This document shows positions 10,790 to 23,279 of a DNA stretch of 42,354 bases, piece by piece (within the stretch, counting starts at the first letter, position 1; each line of letters starts with the position of its first letter). Source of the stretch: Gnetum montanum (taxonomy: Eukaryota; Streptophyta; Gnetopsida; Gnetales; Gnetaceae); contig MNCI01004661.1 in the NCBI GenBank assembly GCA_015680685.1, positions 1,288,781 through 1,331,134 of the forward strand, read 5' to 3'. Both the position numbers and the translations under genes were made by a program. The notes under the pieces are model-generated. The model saw only the letters and a program-made list of their open reading frames with translations, was not told the origin of the DNA and searched no databases.

Positions 10790-13700
10790 TCAGAATAGTG
10801 AATTGTAGGTGGAACCGGTGGCAAAAATTGAAACTATTCCAATGAGTAAGGTAGGAAGCAGAGTCACGTTCAATAGTAGATTATTTCCAAGGTAGCCAGC
10901 TAATGTTATTGTTCCATCTGCAACAACCCGGGCAAGAGTTCCAGCTTCTGTTGACAACAAACCACCATTATAGGTTCCTCGTGAAAGCCGTGAAGACATG
11001 ACCTTTGACAATAAGGACAGGTTTATTCCTGGGAATTTTACATAAGTAAAGCAGAGTTAGGTTTTTTAAAAAGGAAAATCATACTTAAAAGATACATAAT
11101 GCCATGACGTTGAATAAGTCACTGTCATCTCGTTTTCCACCCTGCTTATAATACCTACCTTCAAGTACTTCCGCAGAAACAAATGTGATGAATGCTCCGC
11201 AAACATACTGGGCAACCGAATATGGAATTATGACATCGAAGCTTATCAATACACCTAAACAAGTGAATATTTCGGCAGCAAACAATATTTGCCTGAAAAT
11301 TTAAACATGAAAATGTGTCAAATAATTTATCTAGTCAATGACATAGAATTTGGATTCAGACATGCCAAAAATGCATATTACTTTCATTTATGGGGTGTTA
11401 GAACCCAAACTAATTTGATTGTAAGTACTTCCCCAGATATCTAGCCAACATGATACATTAGAAGAATTATAAAATAATATAATAATGTTTCGAATGTGAT
11501 CCGAAACTGACAACCTCTTGCCCAAGAAGACAACGGGCTAACCACTTGAGCCACATATCTAAGACATATTACATGGGAAAGAATAATAAAAGCATAGTCT
11601 ATCCAACTAATGTGCTTCATCCCAAAACCAAGTTTAAGAAAATTTAAGAACGTTAGACTGAACCAACAGCAAAAACCAGGATACCTGCACGGAAGGGGTG
11701 AAGCTACCCAGTAAACCAAAAAGAATTTGAAAAAACGAAAAAAAAAAGATGATCCCGAATGTAAGAGAAGTACTGGGTTTGAAAATTGCAATGAAGCTTC
11801 TTGGCTAAGACTTCTGAGATGCTGGAAATGTGTTGCCCATATATGGCCTCTCAGCCTGTATTCTTTCATCACAATTTATTTATTATACAATTTATTCTGT
11901 ATTCCGGTAAAACAGCAATAATTTTTACCCTTTAAAATGTATATCAGTATATGTAAACTTTCAAAAACTCTGAAATTCCAGCCCTGCTTTCGTCCTATAA
12001 GTTACACGTTTAATCCCAATGGCTTAGACTGAAAGATATGAACATTGTGAAAAGATAAGAGCTGAAATTTAATCCTGTCCAATACGGGTGGTTTCACATG
12101 GAGGTAATGAAAGAGTTCAGTTTCAGTTTCGTAGAGTCTCAGAAATCAGTTCTAGGTGTGGCAAGTGAAATGATGAGGAAAAATAGAAATCACAAGGGTT
12201 ATCACATGCAGCCCGAAATGCAGCCCAAGATTCCAAGGATGTCAATGTTAGGAAGAAGGCCTAGCTACAGTGCCATACCTGAAGAGGAAGCATCAATGAT
12301 GAAGACAGATTGCTTGAAAGCCATTTACGACCTATTTTAATTAAAATAGCTAGGGTTTTGATACTTGGCCTGCGCTGGCATACAACTAAGTAATTCTTTC
12401 GAAATCAACCAAAAATTTGATTTTACCTGTTTAATTCTTGTTATTTAATGTCATGGTCTAGGCTAACAAGAAGGAATTTTATATTTCTTAAAGACACCTT
12501 AGATAATCTGCACGGGTAGTTACATTAAAAAATGTTCATTACATTGGGAGAACCAAGGGATGGAAGAAATCATTGCAATTGTACTCACCTGTCTTCAAAC
12601 ATATTACTGATGTAATTGCCAACAACAACATTTACTGGCAAAACTGTCAGTCCAAGCAATGCAAGAAAGATTGCAACTGAACTTGTGTTCCACTTGAAGT
12701 AAAAATTTGTGATGACACTGGATTCAGAAAGTAAGATCTCCATTGCATACTTTAACATAAAATATATCAGCAATTGTACCTGCACAAGAAAGAATGTGCT
12801 CTGTCAAAAAATCATAATGATTAAGGTTATGCACTTAATACAAAATATGTTGAGCTACAATCATATGACATTTTTTTCAGATGTTCAGATTACCCCTAAC
12901 TATGAATTCAACAGCCATAACGAGTACACCAATCCCATACTAGCGTGAAATGGAGACCGCAATTTCATTATCAAACAGCCACCTTAACGAGGAATCAAAC
13001 ATAACGATAGGGCAGTTGAATCTCGACTATGAGAACAATATCACCTAAGGCACAATCTGGCGTTGGTAGATAACAGCAGCACAGTTCCTTAGAAATTCAA
13101 ACTTCAAATCAATTTTTGGTGACAATATTCTACAAGCAACATTTTTACCCATTTTACCGGGGCGTCACAATCTTCTTTTCACCAAAGCTTTTTTGGGCAA
13201 TTCTAATTGCTGAATCTCTTGCATGACTATATGGTAAGTTACTATTAAAAAGAAGCATGAGCACCAAATCAAAACCTAATAATTAATGGAAATAATTAAA
13301 TTTGCAATCAGATTTACGCATATAATAAGTAGCACTTACAGCATTGAGATAAAAGCAAAACCAACAACCACATGTTCAATGACCCAGGGATTCTGAAAAT
13401 AAATAACTGTATATTGCAGAGTGCTGAGTTAAAAAATAAAAATTGAGATTTCCAAAATAATTAGGATATTCTTTTGCAACCTTCAATGTGCCTAAGGACA
13501 TTGTATCTAAAGGATTTACTGGCAGCTAGCTAGATAAGTCCTCTTCTTCCTCTTCTTTTTGTTATTATTTTGAAAAAAGTAAAAATAAGATCTTTTGATG
13601 ATAAAACTTTAGATCCCTAACAAAGATATCTTAGGATCTTAGGGATCAACTACCCTGATCATGGGTCTATCAGGGGTTTACATAACCATGCCATATATGC

Positions 13701-16700
13701 CCAATGAAAGAGGGAAACGAATTAACTCGATAGGTACCTTAACTGCAATCACAATTATGAAAGGAACACTTGATCACACTGAAAAATCAATGAGATTATG
13801 ATATTACCTTCACTTGTGGTGTAAGCAACTTGTATGCTTCCAATATTGAATTAGCAGGTCTCTTTGAATCCCCCTCTGATGACTCTACACTGTCATCAAT
13901 TTCAAGATCAACCTCCTCAGATAAAACCTTTTCTGAAGTTTGTGAGCTGGCAAGAAGAGGCTGTGTCACGTCATTTCTCTCTAAATTTCCTACTTCTGCA
14001 AAGAGGTAATCACATTCTAAGTAATTAGAATTTAATAAACGGAGATAACATGTCTGAATGACATGAGAAAATGAAATAAATTAATAAAGTAAAAACTTGG
14101 AGAATACCCATAACAAGAAACAATTGAAGTAAAAACATGAAAAAAGTCAAAGGTGCTCAAATGCTAGATTGAATGTTGAGTGACAATAAGCAAGAATTGA
14201 TTAAATGACTGCAGAACTGCAACCAATAAGTCAATTACGAGAAATCTTTTATCTCAACATCCTGTAGGACAAAGTCCAAATGTTATTTTGCAATTGAAAA
14301 TAAAGCATATGGAAAACTGTGCAATTTTTCATGACCTTTGTCATTGACTATAGTTATCACATAGCCTATATATTCTTCTTTGCCTTTAAATTTAGCCAAT
14401 ATCAAAGATTAAAAATGATATCTTTCCTTCTGGAATTGAAGTATCTGCATCAAGGCTGTTTTTGAGGCAACATTAATATGATTAGTGTCTAGCTGTAAAA
14501 CATATGCACACACACATGGATGGATGGTGCTGTCGTAGAGGTTTAAGCCCTACACTTCTGGGTGCTAGCTTGCAAGTGAGTCATCAGCATTTGCTCTTCT
14601 CTGGCTTACGTTTGTTGTTTTACATGCCCAGTATTTCAGTATGAATCACATTTTGGAGATTGTTTGGAAATAAACCCAAAGACAAAATTCTTGGAAACAC
14701 ATTGCCAAATCAACGTCCTCATTATTTTATTATTATTTTTGTGTGTGTAAAATTGTGATTTTTGGGAATCCTATTACTTGTTTGGGAACAGAAACTAGAT
14801 GATTATATGTATCCCCAGGACATATAGTCACCACAATACTTTCATTGAACTTGACTAGAACATAACAATATGTCAAATTGGCATACTTGTTGGAATTGAA
14901 CTTGTGACTTACAAGCCACAAGCTGCATGCTTTAACTAACTAAGCAATGCCTCAAAATCCTTTGTTTAAGTTGAAATTATTAGGATGATAAAAATGCGTA
15001 TATAACATCAACTGTGTCAACTCATGTTCTTGATAAAATTTTTCTTGCAATGGATAAAAAATCAAGCATCTCAAAGAAGCCTCTCTCACATTCCTTCAAT
15101 GGTTGAAAGCAGATATCTTAAACAGTCAAGATATAAAAATTAAAGTGACTATAATAAGTTCAAGTAATATGTAATCCTAAAATTAGCAATGTCCATCAAG
15201 AAATAATGTAGCTCATCATATTTTCAGAAGGATACTTACTGAAACTGAATTTTTATTTACATCCACTGAGACCCTCTTGGAACAATTAGATAAAGCAACG
15301 TCAGAATTCTTTTTATGAAATTTTTTAATCCATAGCTCATCATTACCTACTAGAATTGAACGTGTAACCTGGAGATTACATGCCAAGGCTCTTACCACGA
15401 AACTAACACCTCATTATTGTGATGTCTTTTAAGTGTGATTTGAACTTGTAACATCTTGGTTGCTTAATTTCAACAGTCTATGCTGATTGTCTAGTGCTGA
15501 TTGTCAACAGTCCAGGGCATGAAGTCTATATCAAAGCCATAATTTCTTATGATACCTCTATCAGGAAAACTATGCATTATTCTAAATTCATCAGCCTAGA
15601 GGGTGACTAGCAGCCCTTATCTGATATTAGAATCTCCTGCAATTCTTTCTTAAGAATCCAAAAATGATTATTTTAAAAGTATTTCAGTAAAAAATGCTAA
15701 GAAATCTAGCAATGTGGCCAAAGACACATGAAATTCTATAAGTAAAAAGAGAGATTGTGAACATTAAAATCTGGCATCTATAAGAGAATCGTAGCCGCAA
15801 TCTTCACCAAAAATTGAAATTAGTAACAAAAATAATGAATAAAGATAGTTCCGACTACTTGCCTTCATTATTTGCTTCAACATCATGATGATCTGCTTCA
15901 GCGTCATGCTGAGACTCTTCTGTATCATGAGCAGGCTCTTTAAATGTAAACCACAGCCAAACAAGATAGATAAACCATGCTATTGTCATCACCCAGCCAG
16001 GCAACGTGCTCTCATTCAAAGTAATGCCATGAAACCTAACATTCATCTGTAGAACTCCTGCTAGAGCAGGTCCAGCAGCCATGCCTAGTGCACTAGCACT
16101 TACAAATGCTGCAGATGCTTGTAGGCGAGTTTTTAGTGGTACACAATCACTGATGTAACGCCTGTTCACGGCTCTGGCAGAACCTAAACTGCAAATCATA
16201 CAATATTGAAAAAAATTTAATGAATATTAAATTTTCCAGAAAGCAGTGGTAAATAAACACAATATGTGGAGAAAAAAGAATATTTTTACAAAATAAGAAG
16301 CTAATAGTCAAATCGGATAAAGCTTTAACAGGTTGACTGAGTTGTTATTATGTTGTTATTTAGTCAACGAAACAAAATTTATGGGAATAAGTTTGATCCC
16401 TAGCATCTTCTGAATTTGTTCCACAGGGTGGATGTTAAGTGACCCTACATTCATTGGGTGGTTCAGATGAATGTACAGTTTTCCATATCTCGGAAGAGAA
16501 AGAAAACAAGATAAGCATACAAATTACCTTAACTATTTCCCAGGACCAAATTTTTTGGTTGGAAGTCTCTCTCTCTCTCTATCTCTCTCTCCCTTCATTG
16601 GGTCGTTCAGATGGATGTACATAGTTTCCCATATCTCAGAAGAGAAAGAAAGCCAGATAAGTATAAAAATTACCTTAACTATTTCCTAAGACCATATTGT

Positions 16701-19700
16701 TTGGCTGGAAAAGTCTCTTCACAATGTCTCTCTTAAGCTACAAACTTAACAAAGTAGGGCTCTCTCTCTCTCTCTGTGCAAGGAAAGAGCAACCAATTTT
16801 CCTCATAGAACTTGGCTAAAAATAATACTGCAGGTGAGAAACTGTGTTTCAGGAAACGGCTATGAAAGAACTTACCCGCAAAGAATACGGCCAATAAGCA
16901 GAATTGGTAAGGAATTCAGGTCATATGCTAGTGCATACATTGCATTTCCAAATAGCAGAACAACACTGCTAAAAATAAGTGGCTTGAAATAAGATCTGTT
17001 TGACCATGCGCTAAAATAAACTGAAGAGAACAGCTGTGCAACAGCCATCGATCCAATTATTACTCCGCAAAGAGTAGGTGCAGCACCAAGATCTGTGGAG
17101 TACTTGTCTGCTGTTGGAACAATGATATATGTATTCACCATGTAAAGGAATGTATTTGCCAAATTCAATAACAGAGAAATAAAACTGTATCTCTGGTCCT
17201 CAATGTACTCCTCAGATGGTCGTTCTTTTTCTTCTTCAATGAGAAGTGCATGCTGTCCAAGAAAGCGTAAAAAGGTTGTAGAATCCGTAAGACGTTCTAT
17301 AGCATCCTTGATTTCATCCATGACAGGGTCCTAAAAATAGAGGAGAAAGTAATCAATAATTATGGTAAACATATATTTAATAGACACAAATCTTGTGCTA
17401 AACCAATATGTTCTAAACTATCTCACCTGAAGTGCAAGAACTGATATGGGTTGATCGTAAATTGACAAATAACTGCCAGCATGATCCTGAAGTGCTGTAA
17501 GATTCCGGGATAATGCACCAACTACTGCTCCTATTCCCTGCCAATTCAATCAAAGCAATAAAAGTTAGAATTTGGTCTTATGCTCTTTAAAAGCACAAAC
17601 ATGCATTCTTATAATGATGCATTGGGAATAACTTCATCATTGACACCAATCACATGAAGCCATGAATTTAATATATAAAAGTTAAACCAAAGTCAAACAA
17701 GATGTGACAAAAATTAAGGCTACAGTAGCCATACCACGTGTTTGAAGACCTGCTGGAGCAATGAATATGGATGATTTGAACGGGTTGTTACATAATAATC
17801 CGTAAATCTGTGACCAAGGCGTTTGTCAAATTTCTTTAATATCTTACGCAAACCAATAGCATTGATCTCCACAAAGCTCAAAAGTTTCAAAAGATCCCTT
17901 CCTACAGCCCGGTATTCTTCTCGTAAGGCATTCATTTCAGCAATGTCACTAAGCTGTGCTAGTGATTCTCTACGTTCTCCCAGCTGCTCTAATCGGTTAG
18001 CAAGCTGTCCTTGCTTTTGAATTGCAAAGAGGACAGTTTTTTCAATCTGAAACATAAATAAGTAAAACAGAATTACTTGGATTAACTGTCCTCAATAAAT
18101 TGGTAAACCATGGGGTACATCTTAGTATCAACTATTCAATTTTGCAAACATATTTACCGAATATATCACAAACAAATTATATAAATATGGGAATGGTTTT
18201 CATTACTTTCAATTTTTAAGAATTATGCAATCCTCTATGATTGCATGCTTCTTTATCTATTTTGTTGAAAAGTGCATGTCAATTGCAGTTTCATATATCA
18301 GGAAAGATGAACAGCCATATCAGCAAAAAATTCACCCAAATAAAGGAAACCACAAATGACCACCTGCTGTTAGGGGCTGCTAACTAAAATTCGGCATTTA
18401 TAAAGGATTTAGGGTTTTAAATTCACCTAGAAAAAGGCATCTAAAATTGAAATCCCCATTACAATCTATTATGGGTTATGAGTGAGTGTCTGCGCAATCT
18501 GAAAATGTCACAATAATCAAAGGACTACTCCATAGGAAACCAAAAAGAACTCTTCCCGTATTTCTTTAGTTAAAAAGTGAATGTTCGCATTATTTCAATG
18601 TTATACTTGGGTCCACAACATGAACACTCAAGTAGTAAAATTCATGCATATAAAGACTAGGCCATTTATTTTATTCATACCAAAAGCATACTCCTGCATA
18701 ACTTACGCACAAACAATATGGTTGCACCCTTGCTCCTCTTGGAACTTAAGCTGACTAAGCATGAATGCTAAGACTGGGCAATGTTATTAAGAGATTATAT
18801 GAATTTCAAATTTATTTATGTCAATGATGTTTGGGCACCTTAATGTTTAATAAACAAATGGAATATGAAGGTCGTTTTGGGTAAAATTTGTAGACTGTGA
18901 ATTTGGATTTACAAAGAAAAATGCACCAATAGCTCTTATTCATAAGATAAGATTTAAAGTTTTACTGCCTATACACACATAAAAGAATTGTTTCACTAAC
19001 AATCTGTCGCTTGAATTTTTTGATTGCTGAACACACACACTAAGTAGTTTATTATATCATCTAAGATTAGAAATACTTGAATTCAAACAGCATATTATAA
19101 CCCACGGGTTAGATTAGATGTTGTCATAATTACCAGGAAATGAAAATCAAAACTTAGCTTCAATTTTTTCAAATAAACAAGGTGCTTCAACTATGGAAAT
19201 CAGTATATGAAAACATGATGGTTAATTTTTCAGATAAACATGATATGCCAAACCTGCTTATCCAACATTTTGGAGAACTCTTTGAACACGCGCCGGCCAT
19301 CTTGAGTTCCTTCTTTAATCTGTTCTGCATATTGCTTCACTTTCTTCTTCATTAATTTGTAATTGATGTAATACCTAAAATAGCATCAACAGCCATTAAT
19401 AGAACTGCCATTTGAATTCCAAACAACAATAGCATAGCTCTTTCATCAAAATTGATATTTTGAGAATACTTAATTCATTAGATAGCGTAGAGGACATAAG
19501 AATTATGTTTCAATACACTAATACCTAAAAAGGATTATTAAAATTGTAAGTCCTAGAAAATTTAAAGCATATACTTTCTGTTGTCATGCCCCACTATATT
19601 TAAAAAAATTAACCAGCCTTGAAATGTTCAAGATGTGCCATGCTGGATTTGAAACAGATGTGATGAAAATGGACCAAGAATTAAAAGTAACCATGTTAGG

Positions 19701-19771
19701 TGTAAGAAATGACGTTACTCTTTCCATTCTGGATATTGAAGCTGTTTCAACTTCTTCCCAAAGGCAACCAT
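10790..19771 (-). CDS. PHT5: SPX-MFS vacuolar phosphate transporter, ten coding exons, 709 aa
   Basis: PHT5/VPT proteins move phosphate across the tonoplast; the SPX domain senses inositol pyrophosphates. Exons on the minus strand: 19771-19719, 19374-19254, 18046-17735, 17537-17427, 17330-16876, 16188-15863, 13995-13808, 12779-12589, 11292-11159, 11028-10790. All phases join and total 2,130 nt. SPX spans about residues 1-145: MVAFGKKLK start, [15 protein letters not shown] with Tyr23 and Lys27 at the phosphate-binding-cluster positions, and the lysine helix KILKKFDKR (Lys126, 129, 130, 133). MFS begins near residue 247 ([18 protein letters not shown]), with [54 protein letters not shown] and [10 protein letters not shown] matching plant PHT5 proteins; an acidic loop (about 445-510) separates the two MFS halves. 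The length equals the usual ~700 aa and no stop interrupts it, so the gene looks intact. The sixth intron has a GC donor. Which PHT5 member it is cannot be told from this sequence. Confidence 0.95.
11488..11560 (-). repeat. tRNA-like (SINE-type) remnant in an intronic stretch
   Basis: The minus strand shows an A-box-like TGGCTCAAGTGGTTA and, about 40 bases on, a degraded B-box (GTTTCGGATCAC). No full cloverleaf is evident. It lies in the intron between the 12589 and 11292 exon boundaries. Confidence 0.4.
12098..12340 (+). other. 80-codon intronic frame antisense to the transporter gene, uncertain
   Basis: The frame is on the plus strand inside the intron between the eighth and ninth coding exons. 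Its product is basic in the middle and protein-like in composition ([18 protein letters not shown], then [11 protein letters not shown] before the stop), unlike the hydrophobic or Lys/Asn-only frames nearby. I recognise no domain. It could be a gene fragment carried in by a transposon, or chance. Confidence 0.2.
14885..14955 (-). repeat. tRNA-like (SINE-type) remnant
   Basis: The minus strand reads ATTGCTTAGTTAGTTAAAGC (A-box-like) and then AAGTTCAATTCCAAC (B-box-like) about 30 bases later. It is intronic. Confidence 0.4.
15340..15415 (-). repeat. tRNA-like (SINE-type) remnant
   Basis: The minus strand reads GTTAGTTTCGTGGTAAGAG (A-box-like) followed by CACGTTCAATTCTAGTAGG (B-box-like). The start GAGGTGTTAG resembles the copy at 25097. 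It is intronic. Confidence 0.45.
16322..16412 (+). repeat. tRNA-like (SINE-type) remnant
   Basis: GGTTGACTGAGTTGTTA resembles an A-box and AAGTTTGATCCCTAGC a B-box. A related A-box half (TAGCTGAGTTGTTGTTATGG) occurs at about 26458-26477. It is intronic, between coding exons 5 and 6. Confidence 0.4.
16450..16728. repeat. Intronic two-copy tandem duplication, 144-bp unit
   Basis: Units start at 16450 and 16594 with TTCATTGGGT(G/C)GTTCAGATG and run through CCATATCTC(G/A)GAAGAGAAAG to GTCTCT. The first unit ends in a CT microsatellite (16567-16592), which probably mediated the duplication. Confidence 0.85.
18056..19253 (-). other. Second intron of the transporter gene, nothing else seen
   Basis: AT-rich intronic DNA lies between the exon ending at 19254 and the one starting at 18046. 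No frame, RNA gene or clear repeat is visible. Confidence 0.6.
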
Positions 19772-21803
19772 TCTTTCCTCTAAACTGCACATAGAAATTA
19801 ATAAATGCATGAGACATTATACTCTGAAGCTTGTTATGAATACATATTTTCAGTTGTTGCAGAAACTGTAAACAAGCATTCAAATAACACATATGTTAAA
19901 TAAGGCATGCAAAACGGCTTTTCTTGTACATCCTCGATGCCTATTATAGAAACAAAATACGGTAAAGTTTCACATGGTTACTTGCAAACAACAAGCATGA
20001 GAAGCCTTCCATTAAAAGTACTTTAAATAATTGAAGTGTGCTGCACATAAATTCAGTAAACTTATACCCATCAACAAATGATCCTTGAGGATGAAGAAGA
20101 TTATTATTTCTCAATCTCGACCACTACTGTCCTCCCATGCAATTATCCTAGATTTCGAAGTTGGAAGAATCATACTTTCTAGCTTAAGAGAGATACAGCT
20201 TCAAACAGCACATGAAAGGTAACTCTAATGATGAAACAACAGAGCATGATGAACGGCTTTCGGGGTTTTATTTCAGCTGTATAATAGCATTTTTCAAAGC
20301 TCGAGTCCGGCAGACCCTAAAAACCATATAAAAGAAAAACGTCTATGAAAAGAATGATTCTAAGCAAATTCTAAGGTCATTAATCCAATATCTTAAACAA
20401 AACCCTTGCAGACATTTTGTGTAAATTGACTGAATTCATCCTGACACAATTACAGACCCCGAAATTTTTCCATGGTAATTGTCGTTAACATAAAGTATGA
20501 TGACGAATCCGTTTCTTTCCATACAGTTGCCAAAAAAATATCCACTTCTCCTATTGCCATGATTGATCGTTACAAATGGTTTGTGACCCATTCCTAACTA
20601 TTGTATCAGAATGTTTTGTTTGCGGTTTTTTTTTTTTTAATTTCATGTCCTTCTAGAAACGCTTTGGTACAAATTAAAAAGCAGACCGATGATCATTCTC
20701 CAAATATTCTCTGTTCCAAATTCACTTACTCTTTTTCCAACTCTTTGACTCTCTCCATTATCAGCTACAAAATTGAAATCAAGCCGAAATGCTACAGAAA
20801 TGGAACAAAGCATGGAATAGATACCTGCGAGCTCTAGGTTGATTATTACAGTCGACGGTCTAGCTTTAAATCAGCTTCTTTCCCTCAGTGGTGCTGCAAC
20901 AACAAACTTTGATCTGTTCAAAACAGAATTGAAAAATACAAAGCATGAGCCCTGGCAATTGCAAAATCGGCAAGGCCCGGGCTACAAAGCCAGCTATGAC
21001 AACTAAATAAAATGAATGACAATCACCATGGAGCCCAGAAAACAGAACGTGTGTTACAGATTAATGGAAGCAGGAAGAAATGTCGCTATGACGGTTTATA
21101 TTGTTGCTTACAACGCAGCATGCTGCCTAACCAGAGCTGGAAAAGGTCTCCAGCAATCGAAGATAACGATATCACACTTCAAGAAAAAAATAAACAAATA
21201 ACGGACACAGATCCGCATCCACGCTCGCTGAAGTCAAGTTTCAACACTTTGGCAAAAAAAATGTAACATACACGGGCTTGGCAGTGATCCTGAGCACCAT
21301 AACGTTCCAAAGCGGAGTCACAAATGATGAAATTGAAGATCTCAACAGCAAAAGCGGCATGATACATGCAATGCCGTAGAACTAGCAACAGCCTGGCGGC
21401 AAACGCTTATACGTCGGGGATCGGATAGCGACTCCTAACGCTCCAAAGCAGTTCACGTATTTCTTTTAACATTTATTTACAAAATTCCTGCAAAATCACG
21501 AAAAATCTACGGCGACTGACATCGGAAAATCACACCACGGCGCGCACATCCATCCGTTTCCGAAACATCACGTGATCGTGTAAAACCGTAGACAAAAATG
21601 ACTCGTTTTCCTTCATTCAACTGCTCGAAGTAATGAATAAAAGCTTAGTTCAAGCACCAACCGGACGGCGAGGCAAAGCGAACGGGCCGTGCAGATCCAG
21701 AGCGCATCCTAGACGTTGCTTTCAAAATCCTCGCTTCGACGCCAGACAATCTATAAAAGCAAGAATCACAATAACTTATTGTCCACCAGCGGAGCTTCTA
21801 CTT
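19772..21803 (-). other. Probable 5'UTR intron of the transporter gene
   Basis: Directly upstream of the start codon a good acceptor (TTTCTATGTGCAG, ending at 19785) is followed by 13 untranslated bases and ATG. The best upstream donor is CAA/GTAAGTAG, with its GT at 21805-21804. A second donor-like AGA/GTAAGTG lies near 20725. Frames inside (20601-20837, 21012-21266) show no family resemblance. Confidence 0.5.
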
Positions 21804-21805
21804 AC

Positions 21806-21920
21806 TTGAATTTTAAGGGATTTCAATAACGCGGCTGCGCCGTATTGATGTTTTCGTCGATCTCGCGAGAGCTGGATTTCCGGAGATTCGAGTCCGGAAT
21901 TTCAGATTTTAAATATACGG
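21806..21920 (-). other. Predicted first non-coding exon of the transporter gene
   Basis: Its end is set by the donor CAA/GTAAGTAG at 21806. Its start is estimated about 30 bases below a TATATA at 21951-21956 (GCCTATATACCG on the minus strand). The stretch is more GC- and CpG-rich than the introns (CTCTCGCGAGATC is visible), as plant 5' leaders often are. The transcription start is inference. Confidence 0.45.
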
Positions 21921-21939
21921 CTTGCTGTGAAAATTTTCG

Positions 21940-22290
21940 TATTTTATCGGTATATAGGCTAAGGTTATACGAGTATAATGCAGAAACCATATACGGGTAA
22001 CTAGCCGTCAAAATTCGTCCCAACCACGAAGCTCGTTTACAACACGTGCGGCAGGCGCCGTCCCTTGGCGGCCACGTGGCACTGGACCATCGTTGCCAAG
22101 GACAGGGCGGCTTTTGGGACTCTTTTGACCCGTCTGCAGACCATCATCATCATCATCCACCACAGCTGGGACCCACATGCCCTGCTGCCACATAAATATT
22201 CGATTTCTGGAAAATATAAAACAATTTTCCAAGACTTTTGTCTGTCATCGATTTCCTAGTTGCCGATAGATCCGATACGTGGCGCACCGT
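21940..22290 (-). promoter_or_regulatory. Candidate promoter of the transporter gene with G-box motifs
   Basis: On the minus strand a TATA-like TATATA (21951-21956) is followed upstream by ACGT-core elements: CACGTG at 22043-22048, the perfect 10-bp palindrome GCCACGTGGC at 22071-22080, and TACGTGGC at 22277-22284. Such G-boxes bind bZIP and bHLH factors (light, ABA and stress). I searched by eye for the PHR1 site GNATATNC and found no perfect copy here. An ATC microsatellite sits at about 22143-22157. Confidence 0.5.
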
Positions 22291-22730
22291 TATCTTCAGC
22301 GCCTACCATTCTCGTCACCCAAAAAATCATTTTTAATTGATCCAAGTGTAAAATACAATTACTTAAGCGTTATGTGTGAGTGGTATTTTGTTCCCTGAGA
22401 TTGCTATGATGGGATCGGAGGATATTTTTCGGTGGCCGTTGTGACTTTATGGAAAGGTGTGCTTCATGCTTTTGGGCTATAACTAAAATGGGGTTTTATT
22501 ATAAGTGCTAAAAGGTTTGTTAATGTGATGTACGACATTCTCTTAACCCAAGCTTGGGCTGCCCTTGGAACCAGTGTCTCTTGCCCATTGGTGTTTTGGA
22601 AACTGACAAGGATGTTGTTGGGTCGTTGGATGAAATGACTTTTCTTCCATAAGCTGACAAAAAGAAAGCCTGGTCTTTGTGTCTTTAAAGGTTAAGCCTA
22701 TCTTCTCCTCTCCCTAGTGGCGTGTATGAG
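22291..22730. other. Intergenic stretch, nothing recognised
   Basis: No plausible gene, repeat boundary or RNA gene is visible. Confidence 0.5.
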
Positions 22731-22974
22731 TGCATCCATATCAAATCTTTGACGCCTAAGAATAAACTTGATCTTGGACTGTGTCGAAAGTTTAGGCAAG
22801 ACCATGTACCCTTTGTATTAATTATTTCAATTAAATGTTCAACTTGCATACTGTGCATCCATATCAAATCTTTGACACGTAAGAATAAACTTGATCTTGA
22901 ACTGTGTCAAAAGTTTAGGCAAGACCGTGTACCCTTTTTATTAATTATTTAAACTAAATGTTCAACTTGCATTG
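22731..22974. repeat. Two-copy tandem duplication, 123-bp unit
   Basis: TGCATCCATATCAAATCTTT is at 22731 and 22854. Both units continue through AGAATAAACTTGATCTTG and end AATGTTCAACTTGCAT, with about 10 differences. The parallel frames here are repeat-derived and not genes. Confidence 0.9.
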
Positions 22975-23279
22975 AAGGGTATCCGATTGATGTGTAAGTC
23001 GCTAACGCCGCCTCCAACTTTAACAAATTATACAACACGTTAATGCCAAGGAAGATGCCTCAAAAACTTAATTCTGTTGTATGTATTACAATGCATGTTT
23101 CGAAATTGTTTGAAAAACTATAGCTTAAGGACGTCTTTGGTCGTGTTTTTTCAGGCCAGAAACTAGCTTACCAGTTAAGCTAGGTTCTTCTTTAATAATT
23201 ATATTTTTATTAAAAAGAGCTTTAGTTATGTTGGCTTAACGATAAGATGTATTAATAAAAAAAACAAAGCTCTCGGTTG

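Larger units (their letters stand above)
13996..15862 (-). other. GC-AG intron of the phosphate-transporter gene
   Basis: On the minus strand the exon ends ...AATGAAG at 15863 and the intron begins GCAAGTAG, a typical GC donor context (AG/GCAAGT). The acceptor is TTTGCAG, ending at 13996. The split codon G/AA gives Glu and keeps the next 62 codons open (VGNLERND...LLTPQVK). The nearest GT, three bases inside the GC-start intron, would give a different phase and run into TGA within a few codons of the next exon. Confidence 0.82.

Noticed and set aside
11441-11872. 143-codon minus-strand frame inside a transporter intron
   Set aside because: It is hydrophobic and low in complexity, crosses a tRNA-like remnant, and does not fit the exon structure: coding exons 8 and 9 join in frame without it.
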